Origin: Brumimicrobium glaciale
GTDB taxonomy: Bacteria > Bacteroidota > Bacteroidia > Flavobacteriales_D > Crocinitomicaceae
Direction: 5' to 3'
Length of the DNA: 64,000 nucleotides
NCBI RefSeq assembly: GCF_004152935.1
Contig: NZ_SETE01000002.1
Location: forward strand, 800,494 to 864,493
The stretch's first letter is position 1, and each line of letters begins with the position of its first letter. This document shows positions 1-7,842 of this stretch, piece after piece. The notes below the pieces were generated by a model. It did not search any database, was not told the DNA's origin, and saw only the letters and a program-made list of their open reading frames with translations. Both the position numbers and the translations under genes were made by a program.

Positions 1-2
1 AA

Positions 3-401
3 AGTGAATATGAACTTAAACTAGCTTCAGCTCAGCAAGTAGCTTCCGTTTTTGAAAAGCTGGACGATTTAAAAATTGACAATGCTTATATCTCAAAAGT
101 AAGTAATTCAAAAATCAAAGAATTCAAAAAAGAAGTCGAAATTGAAGCCATTCAAAATGCAAAATCTAAAGCAGATTATTTGTTGACGGCCATCGGACAA
201 AAGACAGGAACAGCACTTATTATTAATGACAGAGGTTCAAATTCACCCGATTTTGCAAGTGAGTCCATTCAACTTCGAGGATCAAGAAGTTCAAACAATT
301 ACCTTTACGAAGAACCTAAGCAGGAGAAATACTTAGGAACAATTCAGTTTAGAAAAATCAAATTAGAATCAACGATTTACGTAAAGTTTGAGGTAAAATA
401 A
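3..401 (+). CDS. SIMPL (DUF541) domain protein, C-terminal part
   Basis: The frame is open from the window edge to a TAA at 399-401, giving the last 132 residues of a protein whose start lies outside. The order is typical of the SIMPL/DUF541 family: a helical segment rich in Lys and Glu, then AIQNAKSKADYLLTAIGQ, then a short strand GTALIINDRG. In this family the helix with regularly spaced Ala and Lys precedes a G-x-x-x-G turn. SIMPL proteins are usually exported or periplasmic and form oligomeric assemblies, but their biochemical role is poorly defined. A shorter reading from TTG at 180 would cut off the family core, so the longer partial frame is preferred. Confidence 0.75.
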   Translation, partial: SEYELKLASAQQVASVFEKLDDLKIDNAYISKVSNSKIKEFKKEVEIEAIQNAKSKADYLLTAIGQKTGTALIINDRGSNSPDFASESIQLRGSRSSNNYLYEEPKQEKYLGTIQFRKIKLESTIYVKFEVK

Positions 402-512
402 ATGAATGAATTTTTTGAGGTTTATAGAATTGAAAAGTATTTGAATTTATAATAGCTAAAAGTTATTTTAATAATTTTTAAAAAAATAGAGCCATTTAAT
501 AACCAATAAAAC

Positions 513-1724
513 ATGAATAAACTAATTGTACTTACGTTTTTTGTCTCACTATTTATCGGAAGTTCCTTATCACAAGATGAACCTAATGGCTATTTTCAAT
601 TTCCAAAAAACACTTATGTTAAAACAGATTTTGATTTTAAACTTGATAATGTAAAAAAAGTAAAATGTGAGCAAATTCTCTATTATGGAGATTCACTAAT
701 AAGAAGAAGGATGGTATCAGAAACAAAATTTGATAAATCTGGAGACACCATAGAAAATACAATTTACAAGTGGGAACCTGAAACGCAAGTTTTGAACTAC
801 AAAATAAAAGGTAATAAACGACGCAATTATATTGATGGTAAACTTATATCTACATTAAAATACAATGAAAAAGGCTCAATAATCTATAAATCAATTCTGA
901 ATGGAAAGAATTTCACCCACTACATTAGAGATTCTAACGACAATATAATTGAAGAATTTACTACAGATAAATTGAACATTTTTTCAAAAAAAACTTATCA
1001 TTATGTTTATCAGACTTTCAATGATAAAAACTTATTAACCAGTAGAACAAGAAAAAGAGATGAACAGATTGTTTTTAAGGCCATTTATGAATACAATGAT
1101 CAAAATCAAATTGTGTTAATTGATTATCCAATACATAATTTTGGCACTCCACATAAAAAGTTTTTTCTTTACGACGAAAGAGGTAATCTCATCAGTAAAT
1201 CTTTATTAAAATATTCAGAAAAAGATACTGTGGAAATTTATGCATACATCCATGATTATCATAAAGCATATTATGAAGTTACGCAAGGATACCAATCGAA
1301 AATCAGCAATGAATTGATTAATGGTTATTTTACAGCCTACGATTATAAAGGGAATTTATTAAAACATGCCGAAAATTGGTTTATTAGGGAATTCACTTAT
1401 TACCCTGATAATAAATTAAAAACAACAAAGTATCACCACATAGTAAAGGGATATGTGACAAATAATTATTCTTATGAATACTTAGAAAATGGAAAACCTT
1501 TTATAGAAACAGATTTGCAAACAGGCAAAATCAGCAGATTGTGGTTTTATAAAGATGAAGGAGAAAAAGTGATTGAAAAAAAATATGAAAATGGTCTCTT
1601 AAAGGAAAAAACAAGCTACAATTATAACACAGATGATTATTTTATGGAAAAGAGAAAATATATTTTTGAAGAAAAAATAAATACCACTTTAGTTGAAAAA
1701 TATGAATATACATTTTATAGGTAA
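513..1724 (+). CDS. Exported YD/RHS-like repeat protein, function unknown
   Basis: A 403-residue protein with a clear signal peptide: Lys near the start, a hydrophobic core at about residues 4-17, and cleavage near SLSQ-DE. The mature part is a series of irregular beta-rich units of the form Y-x-Y-(N/D)-x-x-x-x-(L/I), for example YEYNDQNQIV, LYDERGNLIS and AYDYKGNLLK. They resemble the YD/RHS-like tracts common in exported Bacteroidetes proteins. There is no catalytic motif, no lipobox and no sorting domain at the C-terminus. It stands alone: the next plus-strand gene is 304 bases away across an inverted-repeat element. The fold is inferred from the repeat pattern; I do not recognise a named family. 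Confidence 0.7.
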   Translation: MNKLIVLTFFVSLFIGSSLSQDEPNGYFQFPKNTYVKTDFDFKLDNVKKVKCEQILYYGDSLIRRRMVSETKFDKSGDTIENTIYKWEPETQVLNYKIKGNKRRNYIDGKLISTLKYNEKGSIIYKSILNGKNFTHYIRDSNDNIIEEFTTDKLNIFSKKTYHYVYQTFNDKNLLTSRTRKRDEQIVFKAIYEYNDQNQIVLIDYPIHNFGTPHKKFFLYDERGNLISKSLLKYSEKDTVEIYAYIHDYHKAYYEVTQGYQSKISNELINGYFTAYDYKGNLLKHAENWFIREFTYYPDNKLKTTKYHHIVKGYVTNNYSYEYLENGKPFIETDLQTGKISRLWFYKDEGEKVIEKKYENGLLKEKTSYNYNTDDYFMEKRKYIFEEKINTTLVEKYEYTFYR

Positions 1725-1737
1725 GCGCTTTTGACTC

Positions 1738-1950
1738 GTGCTCTAATTCATAAATACCATCGCTTATTTATTCAATCATAAAAATTTTAAAAGGGTTTCA
1801 TGAGCTTGCTTTGCTGCGGTTCACTCCTCTTTTTACTTTATCCTTCGTTAAAATTTTAAACCGTAACTATGGCTATGCTTGAAAATTTTGCCTTGTCTAA
1901 AGAAAAAATTTAAGCTAAATTTAAGCATCGCTATTTATGAGTTACAGCAC
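1738..1950. repeat. 213-bp intergenic element with ~29-bp imperfect inverted ends
   Basis: The arms at 1738-1766 and 1922-1950 are imperfect inverted copies (GTGCT at the outer end, CATAAATA in the middle, GCTTA at the inner end). The interior carries AAAATTTTAAA twice. It fills the gap between the genes at 513 and 2029. The form resembles a small MITE-like element or a decayed repeat; no coding capacity is seen. Confidence 0.6.
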
Positions 1951-2028
1951 TAGGAAAATAACCATGGCTTATTTTAATTTTTTTCATAAATTTGAATATC
2001 AATTAAATACTCATTAAAAATTTAGCTT

Positions 2029-2814
2029 TTGAAAAAGTTCTATTTATTTATATGTTTTGTTTTTCTCCTGTTTAACGCAAGAAGCCAATTCACTTATATT
2101 AATGTTAGCGGAGGTTATGAAGGACTTTCATTATATTCTAATGCTGGATCAACCCTGACGGGAGTGAAGTCTTTTACAGCATCAGTTTCTGCAATTAGTC
2201 GTTTTAAACGTCATTTTGGAGTTGGTTTTGAATTTTCATTACCAATAAGTCAAAACTTTGACTTTTCATTCAAAAATTCAGAAACAAGTAGCGGTGTTTT
2301 TTTTGAAAAAAAGGTTACAGATATTCTTATTAATGATGAATTTAACCGCTATTTTGCTTATCAATATAATTATAATGTTTCCTATCAAAGTATAATATCG
2401 TTGTTCGGAAGGATTTACTTTGATAGTTATTTGAATTTTTATACTGATGTAAATGTATCTAATTTAAAGGTTAGTGAAGCATTCACATTTGTTAGGCCTT
2501 ATTATTCTTCTTATGGATCAGGTAACAATTTCATACCTGAAATTCCAGCAGAAAATATAAATTACACTGAAGAGTACAGCCTTATTTCACCGGGTTTAAG
2601 ACTTGGTTTATCACCTCACATTACAGATCATTTATATCTCGATTTCAAAATAGGCGTAAACTTCATACTTTTTGATAAAGTTAGTTTTGAATACAGGGTT
2701 CCTTATGATTATGGCAATTATGATAATCTTCACCAATATGTGATATTTGAAAGTCAAGCGAGCGGATTAAAAACAATATTTTCTACAAGTCTAGGTATAG
2801 GTTTTTACTTTTAA
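2029..2814 (+). CDS. Outer-membrane beta-barrel protein (TTG start)
   Basis: A 261-residue protein with a signal peptide (KKFYLFICFVFLLFNARSQ), followed by alternating polar and hydrophobic strands rich in Tyr, Phe, Gly and Ser. It ends in GIGFYF, a terminal aromatic typical of outer-membrane barrels. TTG at 2029 is the only start that keeps the signal peptide whole. The protease gene begins 8 bases after its stop, so the two are probably co-transcribed and may act in the same envelope process. No named family is certain; it looks like the generic outer-membrane beta-barrel proteins of Bacteroidetes. Confidence 0.7.
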   Translation: MKKFYLFICFVFLLFNARSQFTYINVSGGYEGLSLYSNAGSTLTGVKSFTASVSAISRFKRHFGVGFEFSLPISQNFDFSFKNSETSSGVFFEKKVTDILINDEFNRYFAYQYNYNVSYQSIISLFGRIYFDSYLNFYTDVNVSNLKVSEAFTFVRPYYSSYGSGNNFIPEIPAENINYTEEYSLISPGLRLGLSPHITDHLYLDFKIGVNFILFDKVSFEYRVPYDYGNYDNLHQYVIFESQASGLKTIFSTSLGIGFYF

Positions 2815-2822
2815 ATACTATT

Positions 2823-4256
2823 ATGAAATACATTTTATCTTTTATACTCATCATTAGTTTTACTGGAGAATATTTCTCTCAATTTCGATATACTTTTGAA
2901 ACTTTCCCTTCTAATGCTTCAGTAAAAATGAACAATGAAGAGATTTGTAAAACTCCTTGCGAATATGATTTCTACTGGAGGGAAGCCAAAAATAATCAAT
3001 TGGTGTTTTCTGTTGAAAAAGAAGGTTTTTATCCTTGGAGCGATACGCTGACTAAGAAACCAAGAGATTTTGATTTCAGCTATAACAGTAAACTGAAAAG
3101 AATTTATCCAGAATTAAAGTTTGACACGCTTACTCCTTTGGTAATTTTCGATAAACTAATTGTGACCTTCAAAGACGGTCAGGAACTTGGAAGTTATAAA
3201 AACAGAACAGACAAAACAAAATCGATAAATTGGACTGGATCAACAAAAATTGGATCAGAAAAAGTTGAAGAACTCTTTTATGAAATTGCTAACAATGCAG
3301 GAATAAACACGCCAATTCATCAAGTTTCAAAGCTTTTTAATGATGAAAACAAAAGATTAAATCCTCGATTTATGGTAGGTGTTGAAATCATTGATTTGGA
3401 TATAAAAATAATAAATGGGAAAGGATACTTTGACAACAATATTGTGATTGAATTCAATTGGAAAGTCAAAGATAGAGCGACAGATAAAATTGTATTAGAT
3501 TATAAAAATACAGGAGAAATTGAAAGCAGAAGCAGATACTTTTCAATAAGTCAGGAAAATTATGCAGCGCTAGAAGATGCTACGGTTGATTTTGTGAGCA
3601 ATGACGAATTTTATGAATTATTGAAAAGCACCAAACCTGAAAAAGAAATCGCTACTGTCTTAGACGAATTAACGATTGATTCTTTGGCGACAAATGAATT
3701 CTCAAGTTTTTCTGAAATGATAAAATATGCAAGTAAATCTTGTGTTACCATTGAAACAGAAAACGGACATGGAAGCGGATTTTTCATTGATAAATCTGGA
3801 CTAATTATGACTTCCTATCATGTCATAGAAAATGCCAACAAACTAAAAATTCATTTAAAAAACGGAATGACTTTCGATGCTGAAGTGATTTCTAAAGATA
3901 AAGCCTTTGATGTTGCAATAATCAAAATTCCTGGGAGCGGATATCAACCTTTAAAGCTAAATAGTTTGCCTATTGAATTAGGACAAGATGTTTCAACAAT
4001 CGGAACACCAACCGACATTGAGCTCGGTCAAAGTTTATCGAAAGGTGTGGTGAGTGGATTGAGAGAAATTGATGGAAAGGTTTTCAATCAACTCAATTTA
4101 TCTGTGAGCCCAGGAAATAGTGGCGGACCATTACTCAATGAAAACGGAGAAGTAACTGGAATTATCTCATCAAAATTAATTGGTGAAGGAATAGAAGGAA
4201 TTGCATTTGCTGTTCCTACGGAGAAGATTTTGGAGGTTTTGAGGATTGTATATTAA
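2823..4256 (+). CDS. Exported PEGA-like / trypsin-like (DegP-type) serine protease
   Basis: A 477-residue exported protein. After the signal peptide (about residues 1-19), residues 23-95 read like a PEGA domain (FETFPSNASVKMNNEEICKTPC). A middle domain of unknown type follows. The C-terminal ~170 residues are a trypsin-like peptidase of HtrA/DegP type. The catalytic triad is visible: His333 in TSYHVIE, Asp363 in AFDVAIIK and Ser433 in SPGNSGGPLL. No PDZ domain follows, unlike DegP, because the protein ends straight after the protease fold. It probably acts in the periplasm on envelope proteins. It lies 8 bases behind an outer-membrane barrel gene, probably in one operon. The protease call is firm; the PEGA assignment is weaker. 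Confidence 0.85.
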   Translation: MKYILSFILIISFTGEYFSQFRYTFETFPSNASVKMNNEEICKTPCEYDFYWREAKNNQLVFSVEKEGFYPWSDTLTKKPRDFDFSYNSKLKRIYPELKFDTLTPLVIFDKLIVTFKDGQELGSYKNRTDKTKSINWTGSTKIGSEKVEELFYEIANNAGINTPIHQVSKLFNDENKRLNPRFMVGVEIIDLDIKIINGKGYFDNNIVIEFNWKVKDRATDKIVLDYKNTGEIESRSRYFSISQENYAALEDATVDFVSNDEFYELLKSTKPEKEIATVLDELTIDSLATNEFSSFSEMIKYASKSCVTIETENGHGSGFFIDKSGLIMTSYHVIENANKLKIHLKNGMTFDAEVISKDKAFDVAIIKIPGSGYQPLKLNSLPIELGQDVSTIGTPTDIELGQSLSKGVVSGLREIDGKVFNQLNLSVSPGNSGGPLLNENGEVTGIISSKLIGEGIEGIAFAVPTEKILEVLRIVY

Positions 4257-4392
4257 TCAATTAGGAATTTTAAATTACGAATTACGAATTTTCAGGATGT
4301 TGATTTAGACGAAGTTCTTGTAAATTTTAATATTGAGAATTTTAAATAATGAAGTAATTCCTTCAACTAGATTACAAAAACTCAAACTAAAT

Positions 4393-4983
4393 TCAAGGCA
4401 GAAGGCTATCAATTAATTTTATTTCATTTGAATCTGGTTGATACAACTTAAATACACCTGGAACATTATCCGGTCTCGTGAATTTCATAATACAATTACC
4501 TTTTAAAAACTCAGTTCTGGGTGAAATATCCACAATACTATCTACAAATAAAGTATTGTTTTCGGTGAAATAACATGGCTTCATTGATTCAGAATAAGAG
4601 CTTAAATAATAAGCTTCAAACATGTAATTTGTATCGGCTGTTGAATCTAAGTTGTTCGTAATCTTTTTCAATTCGAAAAGAATAAATTTATTCTCATGAG
4701 CCTCAGAATAGTATTTATTCTCAACTTTTGTCGGGCTGAATAAAATACCATATTCTAAATTGACCTTATCTTTATCCCAAATGACTTTATGAAGTGAATT
4801 TCGAAATTGAATTAAGCAAGTGGAATCCATAAATGTAATTTCCTTTTCAAAATCTATATACCCTGAAATGTTTGACTGCTTTAATTCATTTAAAACCACT
4901 TCCGTTTTATCTTTTTCAATTGAACATGAAAAAAAAGAAAAGCCAAAAATCAGTAGTAACCCTATTCTAATAATTAAACTCAT
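4393..4983 (-). CDS. Hypothetical lipoprotein
   Basis: A 196-residue protein with a lipoprotein signal: a hydrophobic stretch (LIIRIGLLLIFGF) ending in the lipobox FFSC, with Cys20 as the lipidated residue. The mature part has no motif I recognise. It lies 16 bases downstream of the membrane protein gene at 5000-5626 on the same strand, so the two are probably one transcript. It converges with the protease gene at 2823-4256. Function is unknown. Confidence 0.65.
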   Translation of the reverse strand: MSLIIRIGLLLIFGFSFFSCSIEKDKTEVVLNELKQSNISGYIDFEKEITFMDSTCLIQFRNSLHKVIWDKDKVNLEYGILFSPTKVENKYYSEAHENKFILFELKKITNNLDSTADTNYMFEAYYLSSYSESMKPCYFTENNTLFVDSIVDISPRTEFLKGNCIMKFTRPDNVPGVFKLYQPDSNEIKLIDSLLP

Positions 4984-4999
4984 ATCATTTTAATATTTC

Positions 5000-5626
5000 T
5001 TATCTACATTCGTCCAGTAACAGTATAGCTCTTTGCGGATCATATTTCCAATACTTAACTTTACACGTTTTAACTTTTTCAATATTTGGATATAGCTCTC
5101 TAAAGTAGGGAGGTAGACTTTGCGTTTTATCGACTGTTTTCCCGTTTAAGTTAAATTCAAATCTTATACCTGAAAAATCAGAGTCTAAGCTAAAAGGATT
5201 AGAATTTATCAATTTTGTCACCTTTGCTTCTATTTCTAGAAAATCAATTTCTTCATCTTCTAATATAATAGGTCTCCATTCTATCACCTTGATCTTTTCG
5301 TAATTTTCTTTACTGTATAGTATCTCATACTTCTCTGTGTAAGTCAATCCATAGGGACTAAATGACGATGGAGCCATATACTCTTCTCCATTTACTTCGA
5401 AAGTAAAATCTGTGTAGTTTGGTCGACCCGTTTTAATACTGCTGACAGTTCCAATAGTTGAGATTCCAACTTTATCCCAGTCAGGCTCTGGATCAAAATA
5501 ATTACTGAGTGATTCTGTAATGAAGTTAAAAGAAAAAGTAATTACAATAATCCAAAGTAAAATAAAAATAACTTTCCCAATATTTCGAGTTACTTTGGAT
5601 GCCAAGATGCTTTTTATTCTGCTCAT
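5000..5626 (-). CDS. Single-pass membrane protein, possibly DUF3592-like
   Basis: The frame is open from 5683, but ATG at 5626 (MSRIKSILASK) places a normal basic N-terminus just before the membrane helix VIFILLWIIVITFSFNFI (about residues 20-37), giving 208 residues. The soluble part has two similar halves: GTVSSIKTGRPNYTDFTFEVNG and KVTKLINSNPF...IRFEFNLNGK. Each has a strand-turn-strand and a following Y-x-x-x-Y type segment, a pattern seen in DUF3592 domains. It is transcribed with the lipoprotein gene downstream. The domain name is tentative and no function can be assigned. Confidence 0.6.
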   Translation of the reverse strand: MSRIKSILASKVTRNIGKVIFILLWIIVITFSFNFITESLSNYFDPEPDWDKVGISTIGTVSSIKTGRPNYTDFTFEVNGEEYMAPSSFSPYGLTYTEKYEILYSKENYEKIKVIEWRPIILEDEEIDFLEIEAKVTKLINSNPFSLDSDFSGIRFEFNLNGKTVDKTQSLPPYFRELYPNIEKVKTCKVKYWKYDPQRAILLLDECR

Positions 5627-5920
5627 TATAAATAGTGTTCTGTAAAGATATAAGTTTTTGATTATGAGAATAACGGAATTCATAAGTTCTCACCCTTAAT
5701 CCCTCTCCAAAAGAAGTAGACATCTACCGTTATCAAAGGCAGCTTTTCTACAATTAATTTGATAAATATTAAATTTCATAAACAAACTTAAAAACAAATT
5801 CTCTCTTAAAACAAAGATCCTAACAGTGCATTTCCTATAGGTATCAGGAGCAATGAGGCGCTATTGAATAGATTAGAATTCTCTAACTAACATTCATCTA
5901 TTTTAAAAAAAATAACAATC

Positions 5921-5954
5921 AAAAAAAGCGTTCCCCAATCGAGAAACGCTTTTC
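5921..5954 (-). terminator. Intrinsic terminator of the first lamin-tail paralog
   Basis: On the minus strand the stem AAGCGTTTC / GGGAACGCTT encloses a short loop and is followed by a run of seven T. It lies 25 bases past the stop of the gene at 5979-7544. Nearly the same hairpin follows the two paralogs upstream. Confidence 0.85.
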
Positions 5955-5978
5955 TAAAAATATTTAAATATCTTCTAT

Positions 5979-7544
5979 TTATTGCTTTACAATTTTGAAT
6001 AATTTCTGTGATGTTTCATCATAAATACGAAGTGTATAGATTCCTTTATTAAGGTGATCGATTACTAAATTCGCATTACTTGAGTTTTTGAATACATCAT
6101 TTTCAACCAATACTATTCTTCCATTCATATCTAACATTTCAACTTTTAATGAAGTTGTATTAGAAGAATTTTGAATTGTTAAAATACTTGAAGCTGGATT
6201 TGGGTAAACCGAAACATCAATCATTGATTCTGTGTTTATAGCTAGATAATCACAAGTTCCATCAACTGTAATGGTGTACGTTGCTGTATCTGCTGGACAA
6301 TTACTAGAGGTATAAATAATATAACTAAACTCATAATCACCAGGAATTGAAGAAAGTGCTACTACTCCAGAAACTGGTGTATTCGTAAAATCAAACCAAT
6401 TTCCTGCTGTACCTAAACTACTTAATGTATCAAAATCTATTTGCTCGTTCATACAAACAGTAAGAGAAGAGTCAACACCTGCATCATTTGAAGCGTTAAT
6501 TGTTAAATCCAAAGTTACAATTGAGTCACAACCATTTACTGCTCCTGCTAAAATTGTAAAAGTTGCGTTGTTATTTGATGCAGTATAAATCGTTCCATCA
6601 ATCCAAGTATAACTTCCACAAGCTGCCTGAACATCTGTTCCTGTTGCAACGTTGTTAATCGTTAAATCTAATGTTACAATTGAGTCACATCCATTTGCCG
6701 CTCCTCCAACTATTGTGTGCATTGCATTTGTGTTTGATGAAGTGTAAGTCATTCCATCAATCCAAGTATAACTTCCACATGCAGTTTGAAAATCTGTTCC
6801 AGTTACCGAATTATTGATTGTCAAATTAATTGTAATAACTGAATCGCAACCCGCAGCATTCAAGATAGTATCCATATAAGATCCGCTTGCAGTATACGTA
6901 TCATTCCCACTTGGAACTGTGTAACTTCCACAATCCGATACTGAGATTGTAGATACTGAATTACAAAGCGTTGCACAAACTGCATCTTCAAATCCAGGAC
7001 TTCCCAATACAGTTATTCCGTTTACTACAACAGAAGAGGAAGTAATTGAAGCATACCAATTTACTGGGTCAGTGTTATCTGAACTTGGGTCACAAAAAAC
7101 AATGGAAGCCCCATTTCCATTTGCCTCTGCACCCGCCCAAGGAATAGTGTTATAATAATACACACTATCAATAGTTTGCGCTCCTCCAACTGTTGCAAGA
7201 ACGATGGCTTCTCCTCCATTCGACAATGCTCCACTGTTCCATTCTATTGCAGTAGAATATCCATATACGTTTTGAATTGCCGAAGCATTTTTAGCTACAA
7301 CAAGATAATCGCCTGGATTCATAATAACCGCACCAAATGTATGTGAAACACCTTGCGTAAAAGACCAACCGGTAAGATCAACTGCAACAACATCGTTGTT
7401 ATAGAGTTCAATAAACTCCAAAGAATCCGTTCCTGCTTCTGGTGGATTATACATAATTTCTGTAATCACAATGTCTTGAGCATTTACTAGACTTGTAAAA
7501 GCGAGCATTAATGCTGCTAGGATAAAAAAGTAAAATTGTTTCAT
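5979..7544 (-). CDS. T9SS-secreted lamin-tail-domain repeat protein (paralog A, 2 full repeats)
   Basis: A 521-residue exported protein: signal peptide (residues 1-22, ending VNAQ), then a lamin tail domain at about 23-150 (DIVITEIMYNPPE, LEFIELYN, GGEAIVLA), then a degenerate repeat (CGSYTVPSGNDTY...GCDSVITINLTI), then two full 53-residue repeats of the form ACGSYTWIDG...NGCDSIVTLDLTIN, then a linker and a T9SS type A sorting domain (VSVYPNPASSILTIQN, ending KLFKIVKQ). Each repeat holds two Cys, in ACGSY and GCDS, which could pair. It is the most downstream of three tandem paralogs and has the fewest repeats. Lamin tail domains are common in secreted bacterial proteins; a role in surface adhesion or nuclease anchoring is only inferred. 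Confidence 0.85.
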   Translation of the reverse strand: MKQFYFFILAALMLAFTSLVNAQDIVITEIMYNPPEAGTDSLEFIELYNNDVVAVDLTGWSFTQGVSHTFGAVIMNPGDYLVVAKNASAIQNVYGYSTAIEWNSGALSNGGEAIVLATVGGAQTIDSVYYYNTIPWAGAEANGNGASIVFCDPSSDNTDPVNWYASITSSSVVVNGITVLGSPGFEDAVCATLCNSVSTISVSDCGSYTVPSGNDTYTASGSYMDTILNAAGCDSVITINLTINNSVTGTDFQTACGSYTWIDGMTYTSSNTNAMHTIVGGAANGCDSIVTLDLTINNVATGTDVQAACGSYTWIDGTIYTASNNNATFTILAGAVNGCDSIVTLDLTINASNDAGVDSSLTVCMNEQIDFDTLSSLGTAGNWFDFTNTPVSGVVALSSIPGDYEFSYIIYTSSNCPADTATYTITVDGTCDYLAINTESMIDVSVYPNPASSILTIQNSSNTTSLKVEMLDMNGRIVLVENDVFKNSSNANLVIDHLNKGIYTLRIYDETSQKLFKIVKQ

Positions 7545-7784
7545 CTTATAAATAAGGTTGTAGTGTTTCAGTCATTTTAGAAAAAACACAAAGTATAACT
7601 TATAAGGAACAAACATAAGGTGAAAAGTTTGATTTAGTAAATTATTGGGGCTAAAATGGATGTTCTGAAGGTTTAAATCGGAAATTGGCGTTATCTGTCT
7701 AACAGTATAGCGCGTGGCTTGCTAAAAGGAACGCTGATGAAAGCATTTGAACGCCCATTCATCTACTTCCAAAAATCAACAACC

Positions 7785-7816
7785 AAAAAAAGCGCTCCCC
7801 AACCGAGAAGCGCTTT
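7785..7816 (-). terminator. Intrinsic terminator of paralog B
   Basis: Minus-strand hairpin AAGCGCTTCTC / GGGAGCGCTT followed by a T run, 27 bases past the stop of the 7843-10053 gene. Compared with the copies at 5921 and 10534, both sides of the stem have changed together (GCGTT/AACGC to GCGCT/AGCGC). That compensatory change supports a selected RNA structure. Confidence 0.85.
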
Positions 7817-7842
7817 TCTAAAAATATTTAAATGTCTGCTAT

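Noticed and set aside
5526..5723. 65-codon minus-strand ORF overlapping the membrane protein start
   Set aside because: It is an alternative frame over the N-terminus of the 5000-5626 gene and has no independent support.
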